Shown here: positions 1 through 5,529 of the stretch, piece after piece
Layout of the letters: each line of letters starts with the position of its first letter
Position numbering within the stretch: the stretch's first letter is position 1
From: Deltaproteobacteria bacterium
GTDB lineage: Bacteria > Desulfobacterota > Desulfobacteria > Desulfobacterales > Desulfatirhabdiaceae
Assembly (NCBI GenBank): GCA_026388755.1
Contig: JAPLJE010000354.1
Location: 1-11,680, forward strand
Direction: 5' to 3'
DNA: 11,680 nt
Notes under the pieces: generated by a model
Seen by the model: the letters and a program-made list of their open reading frames with translations, nothing else
Told to the model about the DNA's origin: nothing
Database searches by the model: none
Program-made: the position numbers and the translations under genes

Positions 1-220
1 GCATTGGGTATTGGACGTTTCCTTTCGTGAAGATGAAAGTAGAATCAGAAAGGGAAAAGCGCCAGAGAACTTCGCAGTGCTCAGGCACATCGCCTTGAAC
101 ATGATAAAAAAAGAAACGTCATCAAAAAAGAGCATCAAATCAAAACGACTGAGGGCTGGATGGGATAATGAGTACCTTGTGAAAGTCCTGGCCAGCTAAT
201 TTCCAAATGCGGTTACCCTG
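1..220 (+). mobile_element. Right end of an ISAs1-family insertion sequence
   Basis: The window opens inside an insertion sequence. Its transposase reading frame ends at 199, and 12 nt later the sequence ATGCGGTTACCCTG (207-220) occurs. Read inward from the boundary this is CAGGGTAACCGCAT, which fits the CAGGG-type terminal inverted repeats I remember for ISAs1/H-repeat elements. I therefore place the right end at about 220. The left end and the other inverted repeat are outside the window, so the exact boundary and any target duplication cannot be confirmed. Confidence 0.65.
2..199 (+). CDS. ISAs1-family transposase, C-terminal part (5' end outside window)
   Basis: This is the last 65 codons of a DDE-type (RNase H-fold) transposase that would move the surrounding insertion sequence. 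The open frame runs in from the window edge, so no start codon is visible. It begins HWVLDVSFREDESRIRKG and continues through APENFAVLRHIALN and RLRAGWDNEYLVKVL. This is the highly conserved C-terminal block of ISAs1/H-repeat (YbfD/YdcC-like) transposases, in which the glutamate of the REDE segment is expected to be the last residue of the catalytic triad. The TTG at 11 is an internal codon, not a start. The 3' end is intact and normal in length, ending in TAA. Whether the element is full length or active cannot be judged from this piece. Confidence 0.88.
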   Translation, partial: HWVLDVSFREDESRIRKGKAPENFAVLRHIALNMIKKETSSKKSIKSKRLRAGWDNEYLVKVLAS

Positions 221-302
221 CCGGAAAAACACATAAACCAGTTGAATGAAATTCCGAACAAATCTCCGGAAGTGTGTATAGATTTGCGTTTCGGCTATGT
301 AG

Positions 303-533
303 GCATTTGCGCGACTAATTTTCCGGTCCGATCACTGTAAAAACAAGAAGTTATCCGAAAAGGCCGTGTATTTTTCCTCAAAAGCGGTATTTATCGATCA
401 GAAAAATAGCCAGGTTCACATCGATCAGAGTAAGATCCGCAAGGCCGGGAAATATGTCGGCAAGTGGGTATTGGAAACCACGACGGGCATTTTAGGCCTT
501 CGCCCTCTCTCTGAAGAGCAGTCAAATTTGTAG
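303..533 (+). pseudogene. Decayed transposase fragment, IS1634-like (tentative)
   Basis: An open frame between TAG at 300-302 and TAG at 531-533 has no good start and encodes about 76 residues. Its central part, VHIDQSKIRKAGKYVGKWVL, resembles the segment of IS1634/IS4-type transposases that usually reads roughly SIDEEAIREDARFDGKYVLRTNT. In intact proteins the C-terminal catalytic region follows, but here the resemblance stops after WVLETTTG and the frame closes about 20 codons later. There is no intact N-terminus between the ISAs1 end at 220 and this stretch. I read it as a short, truncated remnant. The similarity is recalled by eye, and a chance open frame is the alternative. Confidence 0.4.
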
Positions 534-550
534 ACACACGCCTGTTTTTA

Positions 551-757
551 GTGATCGCTGTGGATGTACGCGTAGAGCGGATTTACGCGGTATCGTATGT
601 TTACTTAGCCGAAACCCAAGATAGAGGGGGGTTCGATATTGAACAATATCCCTCTTTATCCGGAGAAATTGTCGCGGATCTGATGGGGAATTTCACTGGC
701 AAAAGCGCAGTTTGTCTGACTAACAGCCATGCCCGGAGCGGGCATAACGAAGGATGA
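551..757 (+). other. Small open frame of doubtful coding status (68 codons)
   Basis: A GTG-initiated frame of 68 codons lies between the transposase relic and the end of cheA. I recognise no motif in it. It has no convincing ribosome binding site (the preceding bases are CCTGTTTTTA), it runs across two strong hairpin-forming dyads (623-655 and 729-745), and its last codons fall inside the second. It may be another piece of decayed mobile-element sequence or a chance frame. I list it so that this gene-poor 200-780 interval is fully described, not because I believe it is translated. Confidence 0.15.
623..655. repeat. Inverted repeat with near-perfect hairpin
   Basis: GATATTG (635-641) and CAATATC (644-650) are exact complements separated by AA. 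The outer arms AGAGG (623-627) and CCTCT (651-655) also pair, leaving a one-sided bulge of 7 nt. It lies between mobile-element remnants and cheA. It could be an element end, a transcription-stop structure or an operator. There is no long T-tract next to it, so I do not call it a terminator. Confidence 0.45.
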
Positions 758-774
758 AAATTGATCATTTTCAT
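729..774 (-). terminator. Possible transcription end of the che operon (two tandem hairpins)
   Basis: Two dyads lie just past the cheA stop codon. ATGAAAA (754-760) pairs with TTTTCAT (768-774), starting 7 nt beyond the gene. ATGCCCG (729-735) pairs with CGGGCAT (739-745) around a GAG loop. The second is GC-rich and stable, but neither is followed by a clean U-tract on the minus strand. Termination here is therefore an inference from position, and the hairpins might instead protect the mRNA 3' end. Confidence 0.3.
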
Positions 775-780
775 ATAAAA

Positions 781-2385
781 TTATAGTTTGAGCAGGGTTT
801 CAAACAAGGTGGGAATATCCAGAAGCGGAGATATGTCGCCGTTTTCCATGATGCCGATTCCGGAATAAATACGGGTCTTGGCGATCAGTTCACTGACATG
901 CACAATCATGATCGGCCGGTTTCCGATAATGCGGTCCACAGCCAGACTCCAGGAAATATTTTCTGGTTGAACCGACGGTTTCGGCTGGGTTTTGATTTTG
1001 CGACTCCCAGACCGAAGATTTAGAATATGCATCGGTTCATCGAGCGTTTGATTCACGCCAAACAGTTCTCTCAGGTTCAGACAGGATTCAGGCAAAGCCC
1101 GCGTCTTTTCGGCCTGATGCGCCACGGATTCCAGCGCGGATGTAGGGATGGCCAGTAAAAAGGGGCCGACTTTAAATACAACTGCATAAATCACGGACAG
1201 AGAAACGGGCAACTGAATGGTAAAGGTCGCGCCTTTCCGGGGAACCGATGCGATGGACAACGTCCCGCTGAGATATTCAACGGCTTGAGCCACAACATTC
1301 ATGCCGATTCCCCTGCCTGACATCTCGCTGACGGTTTTGGAGGACGAAAATTCGTTGCTCAAGATGGTGTCATAAAATATGTTCTCCGTCATATTGGCAA
1401 TTTCTTCGGCACTCATCCGCATTTTATGTTGCAGATGCTGAGTGATGGCGTCCCGGTCAATGCCGCTTCCATCGTCCTGAACCCGAATGATGAGGCTTTC
1501 CTTGTCACTTTCAGCTTCCAGAACAATGTGTCCTTTTTCCGGTTTGCCGAGACGGAGCCGTTCTTCCGGTATTTCAATGCCATGTGCAATTGAATTTCTA
1601 ATAATATGGATCAAGGGTTCCCGAAGCCGTTCCAGAAGCGCAATATCCGCACGGATGTTTCCCCCGGTCACCTCCAGGGAAACGCGTTTTCCCAGGGACC
1701 TGGCCTGCTGATAAATGGTGGCGCTGTATATGGCGGCAAAATCTTCAATGGACATCAGCCGTAACTGAGCTAGCCGAAAATACAACCCCTTGATCATGGA
1801 CATGTAATGATCAATCCAGCCTTTGACGCTTGCGTATTCCATTGGAATCGGTGGAAGTGTCGTTTCCAGCATCAGGATTTCCCGTGAATATCCCAGCAGT
1901 TCTTCAATCTGGACATAGGGAATCCGTACCTGATCAATGGGGTCCACTCTGACTGGGTCCGGTTCAACCGCAGTGGTTGTTTGCAATACAGACGCCTCAT
2001 GCGTTGGGGGTCCTTGCGACAGTCGTTCCATAATCCGGCGGTACCGTTCCTGGAATTCCCCGGAATCTATTTCATCCATTTGATCCACCAGGAATTTCAG
2101 CATGCCGGCACCGTCAAACATCGTCTGGATCGCGGATGGCCCTGCTGTTGCGGCATTGTTTTGAAATGCCAGACACCAGCTTTCCATCGCATGGCAGAGT
2201 TGGGCGAGATTTGTCCTGCTCATGGCCTTGGCCATTCCTTTTATGGAATGAGTCTTCCCATGAAGGTCGCTCCACAGTCCGGTATCGGATGGATGGTTAT
2301 CCACCTGAATCAGCAACTGATCAATCTGCTCCAGGTATTTTCCGGATTCCTGAGTAAAAATTTTACGATATTTTTCCAGGTCCAT
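781..2385 (-). CDS. cheA: Chemotaxis-type sensor histidine kinase CheA (P1-P3-P4-P5, no P2)
   Basis: This cytoplasmic kinase autophosphorylates in response to receptor arrays and donates phosphate to response regulators. Domains in order: P1 phosphotransfer (about 1-120) with phospho-acceptor His46 in THSIKG; a short linker; P3 dimerisation (about 153-233); P4 ATPase with N-box HIIRNSIAHGIE (260-271, Asn264), G1 box DDGSGID (304-310) and G2 box GRGIGM (357-362); and a P5 CheW-like domain (about 397-534). At 534 aa it is shorter than enterobacterial CheA because the P2 CheY-docking domain is missing. The N-box carries Ala (267) where LDHG is usual, which may be tolerated. It is the last gene of the operon and overlaps cheW by 23 nt. 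Its own Shine-Dalgarno is weak, so translation is probably coupled to cheW. Confidence 0.93.
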   Translation of the reverse strand: MDLEKYRKIFTQESGKYLEQIDQLLIQVDNHPSDTGLWSDLHGKTHSIKGMAKAMSRTNLAQLCHAMESWCLAFQNNAATAGPSAIQTMFDGAGMLKFLVDQMDEIDSGEFQERYRRIMERLSQGPPTHEASVLQTTTAVEPDPVRVDPIDQVRIPYVQIEELLGYSREILMLETTLPPIPMEYASVKGWIDHYMSMIKGLYFRLAQLRLMSIEDFAAIYSATIYQQARSLGKRVSLEVTGGNIRADIALLERLREPLIHIIRNSIAHGIEIPEERLRLGKPEKGHIVLEAESDKESLIIRVQDDGSGIDRDAITQHLQHKMRMSAEEIANMTENIFYDTILSNEFSSSKTVSEMSGRGIGMNVVAQAVEYLSGTLSIASVPRKGATFTIQLPVSLSVIYAVVFKVGPFLLAIPTSALESVAHQAEKTRALPESCLNLRELFGVNQTLDEPMHILNLRSGSRKIKTQPKPSVQPENISWSLAVDRIIGNRPIMIVHVSELIAKTRIYSGIGIMENGDISPLLDIPTLFETLLKL

Positions 2386-2770
2386 AGCTCAATTTCAAAA
2401 GCCGGTTCCAAAGGCTGTCCGGCGTTATCATATCAATCATTTGCCCGTGCGCGGTTAAAGCACCCTGATCAATGGCCGGATCATCAATCCAGACGAGTCC
2501 GATAACAACATCGGGAATGATGGCCAGTTTATTCCGGTTCCACTTCATCAGAATGATTCTGGAATGTGAATCCATGACAGATGTCTTCTGGTTGAAAAGA
2601 ATTCCGGCATCGATCACATCATACAGCTCGCCCCGGTAAAACAACAATCCCATGTGGCATTCCGGCATAAACGGCGTCGAAAAAATATTGACATTCTCGA
2701 TCACCCGATTGACATGCTGCGCTTCGAGACCATAAAGGCGGCCATCGATCGAAAACGCGACAATTTCCAT
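2363..2770 (-). CDS. cheW: CheW-type coupling protein
   Basis: This 135-aa single-domain adaptor links receptor tips to the P5 domain of CheA in signalling arrays. The CheW fold is visible from the N-terminal FSIDGRLYGLEAQHVNRVIE strand pair through the signature GLLFYRGELYDVIDAGILF (41-59). That stretch matches the family pattern G-(V/L)-(I/L)-x-x-R-G-x-(I/L)-x-x-(V/I)-(I/V)-D, with Arg46 in the conserved arginine position. Length is normal to slightly short for CheW. The ATG is preceded by AGGA at good spacing, and the upstream MCP stop is only 1 nt away (TGA-T-ATG). The 3' end runs 23 nt into cheA. The pairing with cheA implies the two products assemble together. Confidence 0.87.
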   Translation of the reverse strand: MEIVAFSIDGRLYGLEAQHVNRVIENVNIFSTPFMPECHMGLLFYRGELYDVIDAGILFNQKTSVMDSHSRIILMKWNRNKLAIIPDVVIGLVWIDDPAIDQGALTAHGQMIDMITPDSLWNRLLKLSYGPGKIS

Positions 2771-2771
2771 A

Positions 2772-4031
2772 TCATCCTGCCGTCAGTTTGAATCGCTGCT
2801 GGGTCTGCTTCATTTTTTCTGACAATTCATTCAGTGCCTTCATGGTCGCGACAATGCCTTTCATGTCCGCATTTTGATTTCGGGTTGCCTGTATGGTCTT
2901 TTGGGCTTCCTGAAGATTCTCAAAAGCAAACCGAGACAAATCTTGAAACTGACCCAGAAAATTTCTCATTTCTTTCACCTGCTTTCCGGTCACATCCTGA
3001 ATGTCTTTTACCTCTAAATAGATATGATTCACATTGGCCAGGGTATCCCCAAATGCAGTAATTATTCTGTGAATGATCTGTTCTCCGCTGCTCAGGCCTT
3101 CCTGGTTTTTTTGTAAAGAAATGATGACTTCGGCATTATCCTGAAGAATTCCCTGAACAATTTTTCCGATTTCCTTGGAGGATATCTTGGAATTTTCCGC
3201 CATGGTCCGGATTTCTTCTGCGACCAATGCAAATCCTTTTCCCATCTCGCCGGCGCGGGTGGCTTCGATGGATGCATTCAGGGACAGCAGATCGGTCTTT
3301 TGGGCGATTTCCTCGATGATGCGCACCACCATGCGAATTTTATCCACTTCAGCAGCCAGTCGATGGATGGGTTTGGCATACTCGGTCATCTGTTGAAGCG
3401 AGATCTTAAACTGAATCAGGGTTTCCCTGGCAATGGTCTCTCCGGTTTCACTCTTCACTTTGGCATCGGCAATACGGGTGACGGTTCGGGCTGACTGTCC
3501 GGCCATTTCTTCCATGACCAGCAGTCTTTCATCAATTTGATCCGCGGTTTTTTGGGCCAGTGCCGACTGACTTTCCGACCCTCTGGCAATGGTCAGCGCG
3601 GATCGATCGATTTCGTAATTGTTTTGAACGATTCGTCTCATGAAATCATTCAGTTGAATCTTGGTCGTCAGAATCTGATCAAACAGGTTTTTCATATCCA
3701 GAATCATTCGCCTCAACTCCTGAACCATTTTGGAGAAGATATCCTCTAGATCACGGATTTCATCATTTGAAATCAGGGCAATTTCTCTTGAGAGATCTCC
3801 GGAGCTGATTTCCCGTGCGGAGTTGATGAGCATGTTGAGTCTTTTCACCAGGGAATTGGAAAAGATGATGCCAAACAACAGGCCAACTCCCAGGGCGATG
3901 ACAGTGGACAAGGCCTGTGCCAGGAAAAAATTATGGGTCAGATAATTGACAATGCCCACAACGGTCATGACGGTCAAAAGCAACCCCAGAAACGCCAGAA
4001 GCAGCTTGTTTTTCAGACTGGTTCTTCCCAT
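2772..4031 (-). CDS. Methyl-accepting chemotaxis protein without ligand-binding domain
   Basis: A membrane signal transducer of 419 aa. Two hydrophobic segments (about 9-31 and 36-60) are separated by only a handful of residues, so there is essentially no periplasmic sensor. A HAMP domain follows (about 58-112), then a long coiled-coil signalling domain. The kinase-contact hairpin is at about 240-290: [20 protein letters not shown], then [21 protein letters not shown]. It is clearly MCP-type but diverges from the usual QTNLLALNAAIEAARAGE, for example in Lys245, Asp247, Ser250 and Thr258. No NWETF-like CheR tether is seen at the C-terminus (ends KLTAG). The start is supported by GGAGG upstream. 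It overlaps the REC-PAS gene by 19 nt and sits 1 nt before cheW. Its input may come from the membrane, HAMP or partner proteins. Confidence 0.9.
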   Translation of the reverse strand: MGRTSLKNKLLLAFLGLLLTVMTVVGIVNYLTHNFFLAQALSTVIALGVGLLFGIIFSNSLVKRLNMLINSAREISSGDLSREIALISNDEIRDLEDIFSKMVQELRRMILDMKNLFDQILTTKIQLNDFMRRIVQNNYEIDRSALTIARGSESQSALAQKTADQIDERLLVMEEMAGQSARTVTRIADAKVKSETGETIARETLIQFKISLQQMTEYAKPIHRLAAEVDKIRMVVRIIEEIAQKTDLLSLNASIEATRAGEMGKGFALVAEEIRTMAENSKISSKEIGKIVQGILQDNAEVIISLQKNQEGLSSGEQIIHRIITAFGDTLANVNHIYLEVKDIQDVTGKQVKEMRNFLGQFQDLSRFAFENLQEAQKTIQATRNQNADMKGIVATMKALNELSEKMKQTQQRFKLTAG

Positions 4032-4813
4032 TGACGCATATCCTCCATGGCAATAATCCAGCCGATGGTTTCCTGCCCGATTCGGTGTAAGGAAACAATC
4101 ACCCGCAGGTGCAAATCGTCTGTATTAACTTCAAATGAAACGCTTTTTTTATTTCGATTCTGGGCTACCGATTTCAGGGCGGAGATTAGTTCGGTTTTTC
4201 TCGATTCGGGTAGCAGTGTCGTGACATGGCTGTTCAGCATTGCTTCCATGGACTTGTTGATCATGGATAGACCCAGTTCATTGGTGCGAATGATTTGCGC
4301 GTCCCGATCGATCACAAATAGGCCCAGACCGATACTGTCAAAAATGCCTTCCTGAAAATCCAACATCTCAATCAACTCGGCGGTGGATTGTCGTGGAAAC
4401 AGCCTTGTTGTCTCCATGATTTGATCTGATGCCGAAATGGTCTGTTGATCAAATTTGTCCAAAAATCTGGAAATATGATCAGCCATGGTTTCAATCGGCC
4501 CTTTGGAAATATAGTAATCGGCGCCAATTTTTTGAATATCCTCATTACCTTCAATCACGGAGCCGGATATGGCAAAAATGGGAAACCGATGATCGGCGAA
4601 CTGCTTTCGCGTGAACTGAATCACCTGTTTTCCATCGATTTTGGGCATGATCATATCCACAAACAACATATCAACAGGTGTTTCCCGCAATCGGGTGATG
4701 CCGTCTTTGCCATCATACGCCTTGCTGACCACATAGCCTCTTTTTTCGAGGATATCCGAGAGAAATTCAACGAAAAAAAAGTCATTGTCAATAACCAGAG
4801 CATGTTTTTGCAT
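4013..4813 (-). CDS. Response regulator with C-terminal PAS domain (REC-PAS)
   Basis: A 266-aa cytoplasmic protein that probably receives phosphate from the CheA of the same operon. The receiver domain (about 4-120) has acidic residues Asp9 and Asp11, phospho-acceptor Asp53 in [10 protein letters not shown], Ser83 in the switch position and Lys104 (YISKG), so it looks functional. A PAS domain follows (about 149-260, [19 protein letters not shown] onward), which could bind a small ligand or mediate dimerisation. There is no DNA-binding, GGDEF or enzymatic output domain. I chose ATG at 4813 because AAGGAG (4828-4823) stands 9 nt upstream. A GTG at 4840 would add nine residues but overlaps the stop of a decayed upstream gene and has no ribosome site. 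It is the first gene of the operon and overlaps the MCP gene by 19 nt. Confidence 0.88.
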   Translation of the reverse strand: MQKHALVIDNDFFFVEFLSDILEKRGYVVSKAYDGKDGITRLRETPVDMLFVDMIMPKIDGKQVIQFTRKQFADHRFPIFAISGSVIEGNEDIQKIGADYYISKGPIETMADHISRFLDKFDQQTISASDQIMETTRLFPRQSTAELIEMLDFQEGIFDSIGLGLFVIDRDAQIIRTNELGLSMINKSMEAMLNSHVTTLLPESRKTELISALKSVAQNRNKKSVSFEVNTDDLHLRVIVSLHRIGQETIGWIIAMEDMRQWEEPV

Positions 4814-4822
4814 ATCCTGATT

Positions 4823-4828
4823 CTCCTT
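4823..4828 (-). promoter_or_regulatory. Shine-Dalgarno that sets the REC-PAS start
   Basis: AAGGAG on the minus strand lies 9 nt before ATG at 4813 and 1 nt after the TAA of the decayed PilB/GspE frame. The arrangement TAA-T-AAGGAG suggests that the two genes were once consecutive members of one operon. It argues against the longer GTG start at 4840, which would place this site inside the coding sequence. Confidence 0.7.
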
Positions 4829-4829
4829 A

Positions 4830-5110
4830 TTACCGTTCACCCAATGCTGGTACGATTGACTTCCCGAATATCGGTAAATCCCAGAAGCACTTATTTATGG
4901 CATCCTGCTTCAAAGTCGCCATTCCTTCTTCGCTTGCCTTGATAAACAGCGTTTCTGAAGAGGCCTGCTTTTGATCACTCGCTTGATAGAAGGTGTTCCC
5001 TCCATCAGCTCATGGATTCCTATTCGCCCCTTATTTTCGCACCAGGAACATACATCGCAGCCCGTGGGTATATAAAGCGTCATATCCGTTGACCAGACAA
5101 TGCCGGTTGT
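4830..5110 (-). pseudogene. Frameshifted 3' remnant of a PilB/GspE-type secretion ATPase
   Basis: The minus strand carries the C-terminal end of a type II/IV secretion or type IV pilus assembly ATPase, split over two frames. The first frame reads IPTGCDVCSWCENKGRIGIH then ELMEGTPSIKRVIK. This matches the family block GCxxC-x5-6-GRxGIxEL, with the usual Gly-Tyr before GR replaced. After an AAAA tract (4969-4972) the sequence continues one frame over as QASSETLFIKASEEGMATLK then QDAINKCF, matching the conserved EGMxTLxxDGxxK tail, and ends at TAA (4830-4832). Inserting one A would restore VIKKQASSE. No in-frame upstream part survives: a TGA stands at 5111-5113 and no Walker motifs are visible. 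It is directly upstream of the chemosensory operon on the same strand. Confidence 0.75.
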
Positions 5111-5139
5111 TCAGGTTATAACGGTTTTTGGGAGGCTGA

Positions 5140-5313
5140 TTATTCGTATACAATAGAACCATATGTTTGCCTTTTTCTCAAGAACATAATAACGCAAATA
5201 TCATTGACCCGATTGATTGCAGAAAATGTATCGATGAAAAGATTGCGCTATTTCCGGAACTATTTCCACCTGAAATCTTTAAAGACAAAAGCACAAAAAA
5301 AGTTCCAAAATAG
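5140..5313 (+). pseudogene. Possible transposase N-terminal remnant (weak)
   Basis: An open frame bounded by TGA (5137-5139) and TAG (5311-5313), without a usable start, encodes about 57 residues including DPIDCRKCIDEKIALFPELF then PPEI. A short cysteine pair followed by a PELFPxEI-like motif reminds me of the N-terminus of a transposase type common in Desulfobacterales. That recollection is weak and the rest of such a protein is not present. The segment ends exactly where the terminator stem begins. It may equally be a chance open frame in AT-rich spacer. Confidence 0.2.
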
Positions 5314-5357
5314 GGGGTGTAGGGTACTTGCGTCAAGTGAATACCCCCCCTTTTTTT
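5313..5357 (+). terminator. Rho-independent terminator without an intact upstream gene
   Basis: Outer arms GGGGGTGT (5313-5320) and ATACCCCC (5341-5348) pair, with one G-U. Inner arms ACTTG (5326-5330) and CAAGT (5334-5338) pair around CGT. Two more Cs and a run of seven Ts (5351-5357) follow. This is a textbook plus-strand intrinsic terminator. No intact plus-strand gene precedes it in this window, so it either served a gene now decayed (5140-5313) or insulates the downstream acyl-CoA ligase operon from read-through. Confidence 0.65.
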
Positions 5358-5529
5358 GTTATTCATTGAGAGGTGAAAAACCGGAACAGCTTGATGCTAT
5401 GATGGTCTTTACATTGAGCGTTAATCAGGGTATTGTCAGTTCTAATCAATGGTAAACCTATGAACGTGTTGTCGAGTTTTTGAATTCGGCATCAACAATA
5501 GTCGCTCATAATATCAGGAGTTTTCGGAA
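5358..5529 (+). promoter_or_regulatory. Leader of the acyl-CoA ligase operon, with ribosome binding site
   Basis: No gene is recognised in this stretch. It must contain the promoter for the plus-strand operon if the terminator at 5313-5357 blocks read-through, but I cannot identify a convincing -35/-10 pair with normal spacing or a sigma-54 site. AGGAG at 5516-5520 lies 9 nt before the ATG at 5530 and is a good Shine-Dalgarno. No riboswitch-like structure was evident by eye. Confidence 0.4.

Noticed and set aside
393..429. Direct repeat ATCGATCAGA at 393-402 and 420-429
   Set aside because: Only two copies spaced 27 nt, in the same reading frame (both encode Ile-Asp-Gln). There is no array, so it is not a CRISPR or an iteron.
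1981..2505. 174-codon plus-strand frame opposite cheA and cheW
   Set aside because: It lies antisense to the P1 domain of CheA and the end of CheW and has no family resemblance.
4814..4840. GTG start at 4840 for the REC-PAS gene
   Set aside because: The strong AAGGAG at 4828-4823 would be inside the coding region, and the added residues merely translate the stop region of the upstream relic. ATG 4813 is better.
4445..4942. 165-codon plus-strand frame across the start of the REC-PAS gene
   Set aside because: It is the antisense shadow of the REC domain and of the PilB/GspE relic. It has no recognisable motif, while the minus strand has clear conserved domains.
5140..5455. 83-codon plus-strand frame 5204-5455 as a small gene
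   Set aside because: It runs straight through the terminator stem and the T-tract, has no ribosome binding site and shows no recognisable motif.
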